Below, piece after piece: positions 35,535 through 45,188 of a stretch of 64,000 nt of DNA. Within the stretch, counting starts at the first letter, position 1; the number at the start of each line of letters is the position of its first letter. A program made the translations under genes and the position numbers. The notes below the pieces were generated by a model. The model was not told the DNA's origin and ran no database searches. It saw only the letters and a list, made by a program, of their open reading frames with translations. The DNA is from Chitinophagaceae bacterium. GTDB lineage: Bacteria > Bacteroidota > Bacteroidia > Chitinophagales > Chitinophagaceae. The stretch lies in the NCBI GenBank assembly GCA_023229465.1, contig JALNZE010000007.1, forward strand, positions 62,001 through 126,000. Direction: 5' to 3'.

Positions 35535-36092
35535 TTACTTCAGTTTTCCTTCCGCGAAAAGGATTTTTACTTTTAATATGGCTGCAACACTCATTGAATC
35601 TGTGATGACCCCTTCGTCTACCATCCGGTAAGCCTCATCGAAAGGAATTTTTTTAATAACCAGTTTTTCGGTTTCTTCCGGTTCAGCATCCTGCTGCTTC
35701 AAATCCATCGCGAGAAAAATGATCGCCAGTTCATCACTAACAGAATTAGATAAATGCATTTGTAACAATGGCTGCCAATGTGCAGCAACCAGTCCTGTTT
35801 CTTCTTTCAATTCTCTCTGTACATTTTCCAGTGGATCTGTTCCTTCGGGAGCGCCTCCTTCCGGTATTTCCCAGCTAAATACATTTGTAGGAAACCGGTA
35901 TTGTCCTACGAGGTACGTATTCCTCTCTTCATCCAATACAATCGCGCCTACTGCCAGGTTTTTAAAATGAACGGTACCATAAATACCTTTACCACCGCCT
36001 GGATTAATTACATCAAATTCAGTAAGCCTGATCCAGGGATTTTCATACACCATTTTTTCTGCAGTAACCATCCATGGATTTGTATGCATCAT
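35535..36092 (-). CDS. NUDIX hydrolase, ADP-ribose pyrophosphatase-like
   Basis: A 185-residue hydrolase of nucleoside diphosphates linked to a second moiety. The Nudix box is intact: GGAPEGTDPLENVQRELKEE followed by TGL, matching Gx5Ex7REUxEExGU. The N-terminal WMVTAEKMVYENPWIRLTEF and VGQYRFPTNVFSWEIPEGGA resemble the ADP-ribose pyrophosphatase subgroup. The usual product would be AMP plus ribose-5-phosphate; the substrate is inferred from family likeness. It starts two bases after the upstream membrane-protein gene. Confidence 0.9.
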   Translation of the reverse strand: MMHTNPWMVTAEKMVYENPWIRLTEFDVINPGGGKGIYGTVHFKNLAVGAIVLDEERNTYLVGQYRFPTNVFSWEIPEGGAPEGTDPLENVQRELKEETGLVAAHWQPLLQMHLSNSVSDELAIIFLAMDLKQQDAEPEETEKLVIKKIPFDEAYRMVDEGVITDSMSVAAILKVKILFAEGKLK

Positions 36093-36094
36093 TA

Positions 36095-36589
36095 TTATTT
36101 GTTTTTTCTGATGGCAAAAGGCAGCGAAATAAGCAAATACGATATCACCAACGCTGCTAAAGAAAATTTAGTAACTGCACAGTAATACGTAAGCTGCAAA
36201 GAGGCCGGATTAAAATGGCCCGCAACGCTTTGCAACATGAGCAAATTTTCTGCAATATCCAGTACACCTGCCAGGTAGGCCAGCCTGGCCAGCCAGAGTC
36301 CTGCTTTACGACCCATCCCCACCGGCCATTTCATGGCGCAAAACTCGGCAGCCACCGAAAGAAAAGTAACGTAAGCAACAATGAATAAAAAATCGAGCCA
36401 AACATTCATCTTCACAACAGATATCTCCCAACCAATTAATAAATCATGCAGCTTCTGAGGGGTATTTGCAAATTCAAGGTCAACGATGGCTCTGGGACTG
36501 TTTACAGTTTTCAGGCTACCACCCTGCCAGCGCATTAGCATAAACATGAGGAATAAGGCGATGGCTGAAACCGATAAATTTTTCTTCAT
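36095..36589 (-). CDS. Four-helix integral membrane protein of unknown function
   Basis: A 164-residue membrane protein with four hydrophobic segments (SVSAIALFLMFMLMRW, FLFIVAYVTFLSVAAEF, LWLARLAYLAGVLDIAENLL, ALVISYLLISLPF). The ATG at 36589 is preferred over the GTG one codon upstream. No family was recognised; the acidic residues inside the third segment (DIAEN) are conspicuous. It is the first gene of the run leading to NUDIX, rlmB, the lyase and GSCFA, with a two-base gap to NUDIX. Confidence 0.75.
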   Translation of the reverse strand: MKKNLSVSAIALFLMFMLMRWQGGSLKTVNSPRAIVDLEFANTPQKLHDLLIGWEISVVKMNVWLDFLFIVAYVTFLSVAAEFCAMKWPVGMGRKAGLWLARLAYLAGVLDIAENLLMLQSVAGHFNPASLQLTYYCAVTKFSLAALVISYLLISLPFAIRKNK

Positions 36590-36674
36590 CACAAATGATA
36601 TTTAGTTAGCAATGCTTACCAAACAGCTTTAGGTATTTTAAGATAGGCCGCTGTAATGGTACCCTAAAAATAAA

Positions 36675-36702
36675 CAACCTCTGCTCAAAAGAACAGAGGT
36701 TG
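36675..36702 (-). terminator. Terminator downstream of metK
   Basis: CAACCTCTG (36675-36683) and CAGAGGTTG (36694-36702) are a perfect nine-pair stem with a ten-base loop, followed on the minus strand by a T-rich tract (TTTATTTTTA). It is about 26 bases after the metK stop. Confidence 0.85.
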
Positions 36703-36727
36703 CGGTTATTTCTTTACTGGGATGTTA

Positions 36728-37981
36728 TTATTTGAGACTGAATGCCTTTTTTACTTTGCCTACATAATCCAGTTTCTCCCAGGTAAACAGTTCTACTTTC
36801 ATTTTTTTCACTTTACCATTGGGCAAAATGAATTCTTTGGTTACCACTTCATTTTTACGGCCCATATGTCCATAAGCGGCGGTTTCGCTGTACATAGGCG
36901 TTCTGAGTTTCAAACGCTGTTCAATGAAGTAAGGACGCAGGTCGAAAACAGATTCTACAATCTTACCAATCTGACCATCTGTAAGCTGAACTTTGGAAGT
37001 ACCATAGGTATTAACGTTGATAGAAGTGGGTTGAGCCACACCAATAGCGTACGAAACCTGAACCAATACTTCATCGGCAACACCGGCAGCCACCAGGTTC
37101 TTAGCTATATGTCGTGTTGCATAAGCTGCGGAGCGGTCAACCTTGCTTGGGTCTTTTCCGCTGAAGGCGCCACCACCGTGCGCACCTTTACCACCGTAGG
37201 TATCAACAATAATTTTACGGCCGGTTAAACCTGTATCACCATGCGGACCACCAATTACGAACTTTCCGGTAGGGTTGATATGATATTTTATTTTATCATT
37301 AAACAGTTTGGCATATTTCTTATACTTCGATTTTACCCTTGGTATCAGAATATTAATAATATCTTCTTTGATCCTGGCCAGCATTTTGGCTTCAGAATCA
37401 AAATCATCGTGTTGGGTAGAAACCACAATCGCGTCTATACGTACAGGTTTATTATTATCATCGTACTCCAATGTTACCTGGCTTTTTGCATCAGGGCGGA
37501 GGTATTTGATCTGTTTGTTCTCTCTGCGCAGGGCTGCGAGTTCAATCAGGATTTTATGGGCCAGGTCAAGGGCCAATGGCATATAATCGTCGGTTTCATT
37601 GGTAGCATACCCAAACATCATCCCCTGGTCGCCAGCGCCCTGTTCTTCTTTTTTCTTTTTGTCAACGCCCTGGTTAATATCTGCAGACTGCTCATGAATA
37701 GCAGATAAGATTCCACAGCTATTTGCTTCAAACATATATTCACTCTTGGTATACCCGATTTTACGGATTACGCCACGGGCAATTTCCTGAACATCTAAAT
37801 AAGCTTTTGATTTTACTTCTCCGGCCAATACTACCTGCCCGGTAGTTACCAATGTTTCACAAGCCACTTTTGATTGTGGGTCAAATGCAAGAAAATTATC
37901 TATAAGCGCATCAGAAATCTGATCAGCCAGTTTATCCGGATGTCCTTCAGAAACGCTCTCAGAAGTAAACAAATAAGGCAT
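36728..37981 (-). CDS. metK: S-adenosylmethionine synthetase
   Basis: Cytosolic enzyme making SAM from ATP and methionine. It has 417 residues with the expected motifs: [20 protein letters not shown] near the N-terminus, [12 protein letters not shown] near residue 125, [14 protein letters not shown], and the glycine-rich [20 protein letters not shown] loop. It is slightly longer than E. coli MetK because of a Lys/Glu-rich insert before GAGDQG (VDKKKKEEQ), common in Bacteroidota. It lies 48 bases after the DUF4270 gene, with a -7 box in the gap and a terminator downstream, so it can be a separate unit. No SAM riboswitch fits in the gap. Confidence 0.98.
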   Translation of the reverse strand: MPYLFTSESVSEGHPDKLADQISDALIDNFLAFDPQSKVACETLVTTGQVVLAGEVKSKAYLDVQEIARGVIRKIGYTKSEYMFEANSCGILSAIHEQSADINQGVDKKKKEEQGAGDQGMMFGYATNETDDYMPLALDLAHKILIELAALRRENKQIKYLRPDAKSQVTLEYDDNNKPVRIDAIVVSTQHDDFDSEAKMLARIKEDIINILIPRVKSKYKKYAKLFNDKIKYHINPTGKFVIGGPHGDTGLTGRKIIVDTYGGKGAHGGGAFSGKDPSKVDRSAAYATRHIAKNLVAAGVADEVLVQVSYAIGVAQPTSINVNTYGTSKVQLTDGQIGKIVESVFDLRPYFIEQRLKLRTPMYSETAAYGHMGRKNEVVTKEFILPNGKVKKMKVELFTWEKLDYVGKVKKAFSLK

Positions 37982-38003
37982 ATAATATAAAATTTAATGG
38001 TTG

Positions 38004-38011
38004 CAAATATA
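38004..38011 (-). promoter_or_regulatory. -7 box of metK
   Basis: On the minus strand it reads TATATTTG, a perfect TAnnTTTG match, 22 bases before the metK ATG. The -33 position would fall at the very 3' end of the DUF4270 gene; no clear TTG is there. Confidence 0.4.
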
Positions 38012-38029
38012 TAATATCCAACAATACTA

Positions 38030-39514
38030 TCAGATACGTGAGAAAATAATTCTCAACCGCATCCTGAACCGGGTATGTGATCCACCGCCTAATCTGATCC
38101 TGCCATCTCCCACATCATTGCCGCCGGATGGGCTCATGTAATAAGTTTGTGAAAAGGTATTACCCGGGTAAGGTGGCGTATACAGCAAAGAATCATTGGA
38201 GGGTGCTGAAAGACGAAGGGTGAAAGAAGTATCTTTCCTGGTAACGATACCCTGGATATAACGACTGATATCAAATGTATAAGAGGCAATTCTGTCGTAA
38301 CCGGGTACTGATTTGGATACCAGATAACCGCCGAATGCAGCGGTATTCGCTCCTGAAGAACTCAATATATAATCATTGGGAATATTCCGTTTACTATTAC
38401 GTGCGGAATCAAACGCAGTTAATAACAGGATTTTGGGGGGTAACATCTGGGTTTCAATGGTAGGAAGGTTTGCATCATCCGGCACCTGCTCTGTTATCAG
38501 TTCTGCCCTGTGAATGATACGGTTGCTCATACTTTGTAAGCCCGGAATTTTTATTCTTACATAGGTACCGGGAGTGGTTTGAACATATACCAGTGAATCC
38601 GGTTTAGCCGTTGTAGTTAGATGTTTCGCGGCATCTGATCCTGAGCGGTCACGCAATACCAGGTTTGCATCTCCGCTATAAGAAGTGCTGAATTTTAAAT
38701 AAGCTACTGAGGTATCTCTTTTAGTAGCGCCGGTTGAACTGGAACTGTAATAGAGGGCAAATTTTGTATTGGTATCCGCCAGGTTAATCTTTAATAAAGC
38801 ATTAGCAGAAGTACCGGTATTTGCTGTGATGGCAAAACCTGCGAAATAGGTTCTGAATGCAGAATCAGAAATGTAGGCGTTAGTAGAATCATAATCCTTT
38901 AAAAACCTTTTAGCCACAGACGCATTTAAACGAAAACGAATCTGATTAGTAGCATCTTCGTACCGGTTCTTAACAGAATCACCCATTCGCCTGATATCAA
39001 CATTTATTGAATTGCCCAATGACTGTACCAGGTTAAAGTTATGGCTGGCCGCGTAATTAGCGGGATAGGCATTGAAAATATTGAGGGGTGTATTTTTATC
39101 AATCTCAAAAACATTCAACCGCAGGGGCTGGGTAGAATCTCCATAAAAGCCGCGATAGCTTACTATCAATACAGCCGAGTCAACCACTAGGCTGTCTTTA
39201 TTACCGGGAATATAATAGGGGTATGAACCGGGTTTCAGTTCAAAGAACATGGAAGCCGTTGTTTTTCCGAAAATAGGGTCGTTGGTAATGGTACCTAATA
39301 AGTGATTATCCCCTTTATAAATTCTGGTTGAATCGGTGTCTTCAAAACTGTCTGTAATCACATCCAGTAAGGTATCCCTGGTATTAACGCCGTCGATAGC
39401 CGGTATCAGTCCGCTACCAATATCGGTAGAAGAGATACGCGTACAGCCCGAACCAAACGCTATCAAAAAAATACTGGAAATGACTATTCTACGCAGCGTA
39501 AAAAATGAATGCAT
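38030..39514 (-). CDS. DUF4270 domain-containing lipoprotein
   Basis: A 494-residue secreted lipoprotein (lipobox FGSGC, Cys24; MHSFFTLRRIVISSIFL before it). The mature protein begins TRISSTDIGSGLIPAIDGVN, and DNHLLGTITNDPIFGKTTAS, a typical DUF4270 start, follows. The rest is beta-rich with HRAELITEQ and FDISRYIQGIVTRKD near the C-terminus. The function of the family is unknown. In Bacteroidota it is commonly encoded beside the short glycogen synthase, as here with a ten-base gap, indicating co-transcription. Confidence 0.88.
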   Translation of the reverse strand: MHSFFTLRRIVISSIFLIAFGSGCTRISSTDIGSGLIPAIDGVNTRDTLLDVITDSFEDTDSTRIYKGDNHLLGTITNDPIFGKTTASMFFELKPGSYPYYIPGNKDSLVVDSAVLIVSYRGFYGDSTQPLRLNVFEIDKNTPLNIFNAYPANYAASHNFNLVQSLGNSINVDIRRMGDSVKNRYEDATNQIRFRLNASVAKRFLKDYDSTNAYISDSAFRTYFAGFAITANTGTSANALLKINLADTNTKFALYYSSSSTGATKRDTSVAYLKFSTSYSGDANLVLRDRSGSDAAKHLTTTAKPDSLVYVQTTPGTYVRIKIPGLQSMSNRIIHRAELITEQVPDDANLPTIETQMLPPKILLLTAFDSARNSKRNIPNDYILSSSGANTAAFGGYLVSKSVPGYDRIASYTFDISRYIQGIVTRKDTSFTLRLSAPSNDSLLYTPPYPGNTFSQTYYMSPSGGNDVGDGRIRLGGGSHTRFRMRLRIIFSRI

Positions 39515-39524
39515 GTGTTAGTAA

Positions 39525-40343
39525 TTACTTGCCCGCAAGGTCGTTGTACAATTCTAAATACTCTGTTAAATCAGAATCCCATCCTTTAAAAGGAACTATC
39601 TTCTTTCCCTTTACTTTGGCGAATTCTTCCATCAGTTTCTTTTCTATATTGTCGGAGCCAAAAGTAATGGCATCCGCAAAAGTAGCGCCACCTCTGAACA
39701 TGGCTGTATTATTGGATTCTTTGAAAGAGTCGAGGTCTTTTTCTTTGATATTGGCGTTAATAAGTGCCTGTTTTACAAAATCCGCCCCCAAATTTTCCTT
39801 AAAAGTATTCTGGCCAATGGTATAAACCACTTTACTATTACCGAAAACCGGTTCTTTTTTATACGCGGTTTTTATAAAAGCGGGAATCAGTCCTGTCATC
39901 CAGCCACTGCAATGGATAATATCGGGAGGCCATCCAAATTTTTTTACCGTTTCAAGGGCCCCTTTACAAAAAAAGACAGTGCGGAGAATATTATCATCAA
40001 ACCATTTTTCCTCCTCATCATGAAAAACCTGCTTACGCTTGAAGAAATCCTCGTTTTCCAGGAAATAAACCTGCAAACGTGCATTGGGCAGAGAAGCTAC
40101 TTTAATCTGCAAGGGATAATCATCATTGTCGACTGATACATTAATGCCTGATAGCCTTACTACTTCATGTAAACGGTGCCTTCTTTCGTTGATTACCCCA
40201 AACCTGGGCATAATACATCTCACTTCTAATCCGGTATCATTGCTTTTTATGGCTAATTTGTTAATTACCTCCGCAAATTCAGTCAGCTCCAGGTAAGGAG
40301 ACATCTCAGTTGCAATGAATAAAATTCTCTTTTTTATTGACAT
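39525..40343 (-). CDS. Short glycogen/starch synthase-like protein (GT5 N-terminal domain only)
   Basis: A 272-residue protein matching the N-terminal Rossmann domain of bacterial starch synthase: LFIATEMSPYLELTEFAEVI, RCIMPRFGVINERRHRLH, FKRKQVFHDEEEKWFDDN, and PDIIHCSGWMTGLIPAFIKT. Canonical GlgA has about 470 residues with a second domain that carries the nucleotide-sugar site and the Lys-Thr-Gly-Gly motif at the N-terminus; here the second domain is absent and the N-terminal KxGG is replaced. This short form is, as I recall, a regular feature of Bacteroidota, not a recent truncation. Synthase activity is doubtful. It is co-directional with the DUF4270 gene. Confidence 0.82.
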   Translation of the reverse strand: MSIKKRILFIATEMSPYLELTEFAEVINKLAIKSNDTGLEVRCIMPRFGVINERRHRLHEVVRLSGINVSVDNDDYPLQIKVASLPNARLQVYFLENEDFFKRKQVFHDEEEKWFDDNILRTVFFCKGALETVKKFGWPPDIIHCSGWMTGLIPAFIKTAYKKEPVFGNSKVVYTIGQNTFKENLGADFVKQALINANIKEKDLDSFKESNNTAMFRGGATFADAITFGSDNIEKKLMEEFAKVKGKKIVPFKGWDSDLTEYLELYNDLAGK

Positions 40344-40599
40344 TTGAATGCGAATTTTGGCACTATGCAGAAAAAATCAGTGTGCGAAGGTACGAAAATT
40401 ACCTGAAAAGTAGTTTCTAATAGGGTTTTGCCGCAGATACGTTACTAATATAAGAGGGGTATTCACAGCAATCAGTCTCAATAAATACCTGTGAACCAGG
40501 TTCCAAAAATACCATTTAGTATTAAATTCTGTTTACCAAACACCTGTAAATGGCCGTGATATAAAATGGCTTACTTAACTTGCCGCTGAAAGTTGTGCT

Positions 40600-41601
40600 A
40601 TGCATAAAAACTTAGTTTCCGGTTTACAATATCTATTTTTCCTTGGTCTTGGGGTATTTCTGGTTTGGTGGAGCCTGCACCAGATACCCGATGAGAAATG
40701 GGGTGAATTTAAGCGCTCTCTGGATACGGCCAATTATTGGCTGATGTTGCCTGTAATCCTGATACTAACACTAAGCCATTTGCTGCGCGCGCTACGCTGG
40801 CGAATTCTAATGCAGCCAATGGGCTATTTCCCTTCATTTCATAATACTTTTTTTGCAGTGATGATTGGCTACCTGGCTAATCTTGCTGTGCCAAGACTGG
40901 GGGAAGTATTAAAGTGTACCCTGTTAGCCAAATATGAAAAGGTGCCGGCCGAAAAATTAGTAGGCACTATTGTTGCTGAAAGAGCCGTTGATGTGCTATC
41001 GCTGGGTATTATTTTTCTACTGTCTCTCATCAGCCAGTTTGATATAGTGGGAGAATTTGCGGACCAGCTATTCAGACAACTATTCGAGAATCGTTCGGGC
41101 AGTTTTTCCTGGGTAAAATTAGGTATTGTAATGGGGCTGTTCATTGGCGGCATAGTGGCCATTAAAGTCTGGTTTTACCAGTTTGCCCACCTGCGAATAG
41201 TGATTCTGGCCAAAAGGATACTGAACGGCATTTGGGAAGGGCTTATCAGCATCAGGAAACTAAAACAAAAAGGCCTGTTTATTTTTTATAGCGCGGGCAT
41301 CTGGGCATTATACATTGGAGGTACATGGGTTGGATTACAGGCTACGCAGGGAACCGCTCATTTGGGTATGCCGGAAGCCATATCTGCACTGGCTTTTGGC
41401 AGTATAGGCATGATTATTACACCAGGTGGTATTGGGGCATACGCTTTTTTTATTGCAAAAGTCTTAGAAAAAAATCATGTTCCCTTTGAAATTGGTTTTG
41501 CCAATGGCACCCTGCAATGGTTTGCGCAATTTATTATTGTGGTGGTGGTAGGTTTTCTTTGCATGGGCCTGCTACCCTTTTATAACAAACAAAAGAAATA
41601 A
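40600..41601 (+). CDS. Lysylphosphatidylglycerol synthase TM-region/YbhN-like membrane protein
   Basis: A 333-residue inner-membrane protein with about eight helices, matching the flippase-like LPG-synthase TM (UPF0104) family. Conserved segments are SHLLRALRWRILMQPMG, FAVMIGYLANLAVPRLGEVL and KCTLLAKYEKVPAEKLVGTI with VAERAVDVLSLG, then FGSIGMIITPGGIGAYAFFI. It lacks the catalytic aminoacyl-transfer domain of MprF, so lipid translocation or an unknown role is likely. It is divergent from the short glycogen synthase and nine bases upstream of rfaE2, forming the head of a plus-strand run. Confidence 0.85.
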   Translation: MHKNLVSGLQYLFFLGLGVFLVWWSLHQIPDEKWGEFKRSLDTANYWLMLPVILILTLSHLLRALRWRILMQPMGYFPSFHNTFFAVMIGYLANLAVPRLGEVLKCTLLAKYEKVPAEKLVGTIVAERAVDVLSLGIIFLLSLISQFDIVGEFADQLFRQLFENRSGSFSWVKLGIVMGLFIGGIVAIKVWFYQFAHLRIVILAKRILNGIWEGLISIRKLKQKGLFIFYSAGIWALYIGGTWVGLQATQGTAHLGMPEAISALAFGSIGMIITPGGIGAYAFFIAKVLEKNHVPFEIGFANGTLQWFAQFIIVVVVGFLCMGLLPFYNKQKK

Positions 41602-41610
41602 AAGAATGAT

Positions 41611-42108
41611 ATGAAGGTAATCAGCGCAGTAGAAAAAAAAATATATACCCTGCCACAAATGCTGGCACAAATAGCATCCTGGCGGGTAACTGATAAAACC
41701 ATTGCTTTTACCAATGGCTGTTTTGATATTTTACATGAAGGACATATTTATTCTTTGTCACAGGCTGCCAAAGAAGCAGACTTTTTAATTGTTGGGGTGA
41801 ATAGTGATAAAAGTACCCAGAAGTTAAAAGGCCCGGATAGGCCGGTAAACCATGAAAACAGCCGGGCCCTGTTATTAGCCAGCCTGGTGATTGTGGATGC
41901 CGTTGTGCTATTTGAGGAAGACACACCCCTGGAACTGATTATAGCCATAAAGCCTGATGTGTTGGTTAAGGGGGGCGATTATACTATTGAACAAATCGTT
42001 GGTGCAAAAGAAGTGATAGCCTTAGGTGGCAGTGTAGTGATCAATCCGATTGTAGAAGGATTTTCGACTACCGGAATCATTCAGCGAATAAAGACCTCCT
42101 ATTCTTAA
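41611..42108 (+). CDS. rfaE2: D-glycero-beta-D-manno-heptose 1-phosphate adenylyltransferase
   Basis: A nucleotidyltransferase that forms ADP-heptose for LPS core synthesis. It has 165 residues, matching the stand-alone C-terminal half of HldE. The HxGH nucleotidyltransferase signature is at 42-45 (TNGCFDILHEGHIYSL), GVNSDKSTQKLKGPDRPVN follows, and the C-terminal DVLVKGGDYTIEQIVG and VVINPIVEGFSTTGII are diagnostic. No kinase half (RfaE1) is in this window. The start, ATG at 41611, is nine bases after the YbhN-like gene. Confidence 0.94.
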   Translation: MKVISAVEKKIYTLPQMLAQIASWRVTDKTIAFTNGCFDILHEGHIYSLSQAAKEADFLIVGVNSDKSTQKLKGPDRPVNHENSRALLLASLVIVDAVVLFEEDTPLELIIAIKPDVLVKGGDYTIEQIVGAKEVIALGGSVVINPIVEGFSTTGIIQRIKTSYS

Positions 42109-42162
42109 AATGGATTAAGCTTTTTTTCTCCAATTCTGATAAACTATTTACCATTTTCCACG

Positions 42163-44256
42163 ATGCCCAAAAAAACACTTATACAAAGAGATATCAGTTG
42201 GTTAAGTTTTAATGCAAGGGTATTACAGGAAGCGAATGATCCGACAGTTCCATTGAAAGAACGGATACGTTTTCTGGGCATTTTTTCTAATAATTCCGAT
42301 GAATTTTTTCGGGTTAGGGTGGCTACTTTAAAACGTATGCTCGAGTTCGCGGAAAAGCGCAAAAAACTGAACATGCACATGGAAGAAGCTCCGCAAACAA
42401 TTCTCGACCAAATTCAAACCATTGTACTGCAGCAACAAAATGAATTTAACCGTATTTGGACAGGCATTTTAAAAGAATTAAAAAAAGAGAATATTCATTT
42501 GGTAGATGAGAAGCACCTGACTAAAGAACAGCAGTTGTTTGTTAAAAAATATTTTGATGAAGAGGTTCGCTCCAATATCATTCCCCTAATGATTGAAAGC
42601 CTGCCCCAATTACCCTACCTGCGTGATAAAAGCATCTACCTGGGTGTAGTGATGAGAAAGAAAAAATCGGCCTATCAGCAGAAATATTCATTAATTGAAG
42701 TGCCTGCCAAGGCAGTGGGCAGGTTTATATTGCTTCCTTCCAAACCACATGAAAAACAGATCATATTACTGGAAGATGTGATACGGTTTAACTTACCCCA
42801 TATTTTTTCATACTTTGAATACGATCAATTTGATTCACATGTTTTTAAAGTAACCAAGGATGCCGAACTGGATATCGACAATGATGTTAGTACCACTTTT
42901 GTTGAGAAGATAGAAAAAGGCCTGAAGAACAGGCGTAAAGGAAAACCGGTTCGTTTTGTATACGATAAAGAAATGGATGCGGGCCTGTTGGAATACCTTA
43001 TCAGGAGATTAAGTCTTAACCGGAAAAGTAATATCATACCCGGAGGCCGAATTCATAATTTCAGGCATTTCATGGACTTTCCGGATGTATTTAATGCAAA
43101 GAGTACCCGACGGGCAGCCTTTACACATGCCGCATTGCAAACCTCAATGCGCGTAACTGATGTGATTGTAAAGCAAGATGTGATGTTACACTTTCCTTAT
43201 CATTCTTTCAATGCGGTGATTGATCTGCTGCGTGAAGCCGCAATGGACCCGGATGTTACCTCCATCAAAATAACAGCCTACCGGCTAGCTTCCCATTCAA
43301 AAGTGATCAATGCACTAATCAATGCAGCCAGGAATGGAAAAGAAGTAGTTGTGATGCTGGAATTAAAAGCAAGATTTGATGAAGAAGCCAACCTGGAATG
43401 GAAGAAAATACTGGAAGAAGAAGGGGTAACTGTTTTGCTGGGTATACCCAAAATGAAAATACATGCCAAATTATGCATCATCAAAAAAAGGCAGGGCAAT
43501 AAAACCATTCAATATGGTTTTGTAAGCACCGGAAACCTGAATGAAAAAACGGCTACCATTTATGGGGACCATTGCCTGTTAACAAGCAACCGAAATGTAA
43601 TGGCAGATATCAACCGGATTTTTCATTACCTGGGCAATTGGAAAACGGGAATAAGGCATTTACAATTATGTAAAACCCTGTTGGTATGCCCACTAAATAT
43701 GAGACGTGTATTTCTTACCATGATTGACCGTGAGATCAGGCATGCGAAAGCCGGGAAAAAGGCAGGTATTATTCTAAAGGTTAATTCAATAAGCGATGCA
43801 TTACTGATTCATAAATTAAATGAAGCCGCCAGGGCCGGGGTGGAGATCCGAATGGTGGTAAGGGGCATTTTCTGCGCACTGACTGATCCCAAAAAAACAA
43901 AAGGCAAGGTTTCTGCCATCAGCATCGTAGACGAGTACCTGGAACATGCCCGTGTAATTATCTTTCATAACCTGGGCAAGGAAAAAATATTTATATCCAG
44001 CGCCGACTGGATGGTACGAAACCTGGACCACCGGATAGAAGCGGCAGTACCCATCAATGATCCCGCTATCTGTGCCGAATTGAAAGACATTATCCACATT
44101 CAATTAAGAGATAATGTAAAAGCAAGGATTCTGGACAATGAGTTAACCAACATCTATGTACCTTCCGCAGGAAAGAAACGGGTTCGGTCGCAGATAGAAA
44201 CGTATCATTATCTATACAAGAAAAACATAGTGCATAGTGAGGTTAGCCGCCATTGA
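42163..44256 (+). CDS. ppk1: Polyphosphate kinase 1
   Basis: Reversible polymerisation of ATP gamma-phosphate into polyphosphate. It has 697 residues, normal for PPK1. The N-terminal segment RDISWLSFNARVLQEA with FSNNSDEFFRVRVATL is conserved. The phosphorylated histidine is His434 in MKIHAKLCII, matching E. coli His435, and STGNLNEKTATIYGDHCLLT follows. The second conserved histidine region is at the C-terminal YLEHARVIIFHN. It overlaps the exopolyphosphatase gene by 20 bases, so synthesis and breakdown are coupled. Confidence 0.97.
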   Translation: MPKKTLIQRDISWLSFNARVLQEANDPTVPLKERIRFLGIFSNNSDEFFRVRVATLKRMLEFAEKRKKLNMHMEEAPQTILDQIQTIVLQQQNEFNRIWTGILKELKKENIHLVDEKHLTKEQQLFVKKYFDEEVRSNIIPLMIESLPQLPYLRDKSIYLGVVMRKKKSAYQQKYSLIEVPAKAVGRFILLPSKPHEKQIILLEDVIRFNLPHIFSYFEYDQFDSHVFKVTKDAELDIDNDVSTTFVEKIEKGLKNRRKGKPVRFVYDKEMDAGLLEYLIRRLSLNRKSNIIPGGRIHNFRHFMDFPDVFNAKSTRRAAFTHAALQTSMRVTDVIVKQDVMLHFPYHSFNAVIDLLREAAMDPDVTSIKITAYRLASHSKVINALINAARNGKEVVVMLELKARFDEEANLEWKKILEEEGVTVLLGIPKMKIHAKLCIIKKRQGNKTIQYGFVSTGNLNEKTATIYGDHCLLTSNRNVMADINRIFHYLGNWKTGIRHLQLCKTLLVCPLNMRRVFLTMIDREIRHAKAGKKAGIILKVNSISDALLIHKLNEAARAGVEIRMVVRGIFCALTDPKKTKGKVSAISIVDEYLEHARVIIFHNLGKEKIFISSADWMVRNLDHRIEAAVPINDPAICAELKDIIHIQLRDNVKARILDNELTNIYVPSAGKKRVRSQIETYHYLYKKNIVHSEVSRH

Positions 44257-45136
44257 TATTGGAAGTAACGCAGCAAGATTATTAATTGCCGAAGTAACAC
44301 ATGATACGGTGGGTAAACCCAGGTTTAACAAACTGAACCTGGTGAGAGTGCCATTGCGGCTGGGATTTGATGTATTTGAGAAAGGCGAGATATCGAAAGA
44401 GAAAAGAGGCATGGTATTACAAACCATGAAAGCCTATGGCCACCTGCTAAATGCCTATGGCGTAAAAAATGTGATTGCCTGTGCCACCAGCGCCATGCGT
44501 GATGCACGAAACAGCGGCGACCTGATCCGTAAAATAAAATTGGAAACCGGACTCGACATAGAAGTGATTAGCGGCGATCGTGAAGCATCCATCATTTACG
44601 AGAACCATGTGGCCGAAAATATGGACACGGACCACAGTTACATGTATATTGATGTAGGAGGGGGTAGTACTGAACTAACTTTTTTTGCAGAAAATAAACT
44701 CGTATTCAAACAGTCTTTTAATATAGGCACTATCCGATTATTAAAAGACATGGTAGACGACGGCAAATGGAATGAGATGAAGGATGCCATCAAAAACCGA
44801 ACCAGGGGATTTAAGAAAATAGTGGCCATTGGTACAGGAGGAAACATCAATAAAGTATTTTCACTAAGTAAAAGGAAGGATGGCAAACCTTTAAACATTG
44901 ATCTGTTGAAAGACTACTATAAAGAGATAGCCAGCTTTTCACTGGAAGACCGTATCAATATTTATAAACTTCGGGAAGACCGGGCAGATGTAATCGTACC
45001 CGCCCTGCAGATATATATTAACATAATGCGATGGTCAGATACTGATGAAATATATGTTCCAAAGATTGGTTTGGCAGATGGGCTGATCCAACACCTGTAT
45101 TATGAATTGGTAGCGAAGAACAATGTTATTAGTTGA
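44237..45136 (+). CDS. Ppx/GppA-family exopolyphosphatase-like protein
   Basis: An ASKHA-fold phosphatase acting on polyphosphate or (p)ppGpp. It has 299 residues, the short two-domain type without the HD C-terminal domains of E. coli Ppx. Motifs are AAIDIGSNAARLLIAEV (phosphate 1 loop), ACATSAMRDARNSGDL, MYIDVGGGSTELTFF (phosphate 2) and AIGTGGNINKVFSLS. The start is GTG at 44237, within the ppk1 3' end, because no ATG precedes the conserved first strand. The overlap suggests translational coupling with ppk1. Ppx versus GppA specificity cannot be decided here. Confidence 0.9.
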   Translation: MRLAAIDIGSNAARLLIAEVTHDTVGKPRFNKLNLVRVPLRLGFDVFEKGEISKEKRGMVLQTMKAYGHLLNAYGVKNVIACATSAMRDARNSGDLIRKIKLETGLDIEVISGDREASIIYENHVAENMDTDHSYMYIDVGGGSTELTFFAENKLVFKQSFNIGTIRLLKDMVDDGKWNEMKDAIKNRTRGFKKIVAIGTGGNINKVFSLSKRKDGKPLNIDLLKDYYKEIASFSLEDRINIYKLREDRADVIVPALQIYINIMRWSDTDEIYVPKIGLADGLIQHLYYELVAKNNVIS

Positions 45137-45188
45137 ATTATCTTTTCACCGATAACCAGGCTATATTCACCCATAATCTTTTTCAGGA

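Noticed and set aside
36722..37708. Long plus-strand open frames opposite metK
   Set aside because: They are antisense shadows of the conserved metK reading frame with no domain resemblance.
37982..38029. SAM riboswitch upstream of metK
   Set aside because: The gap is only 48 bases and shows a simple -7 box; no riboswitch fold fits.
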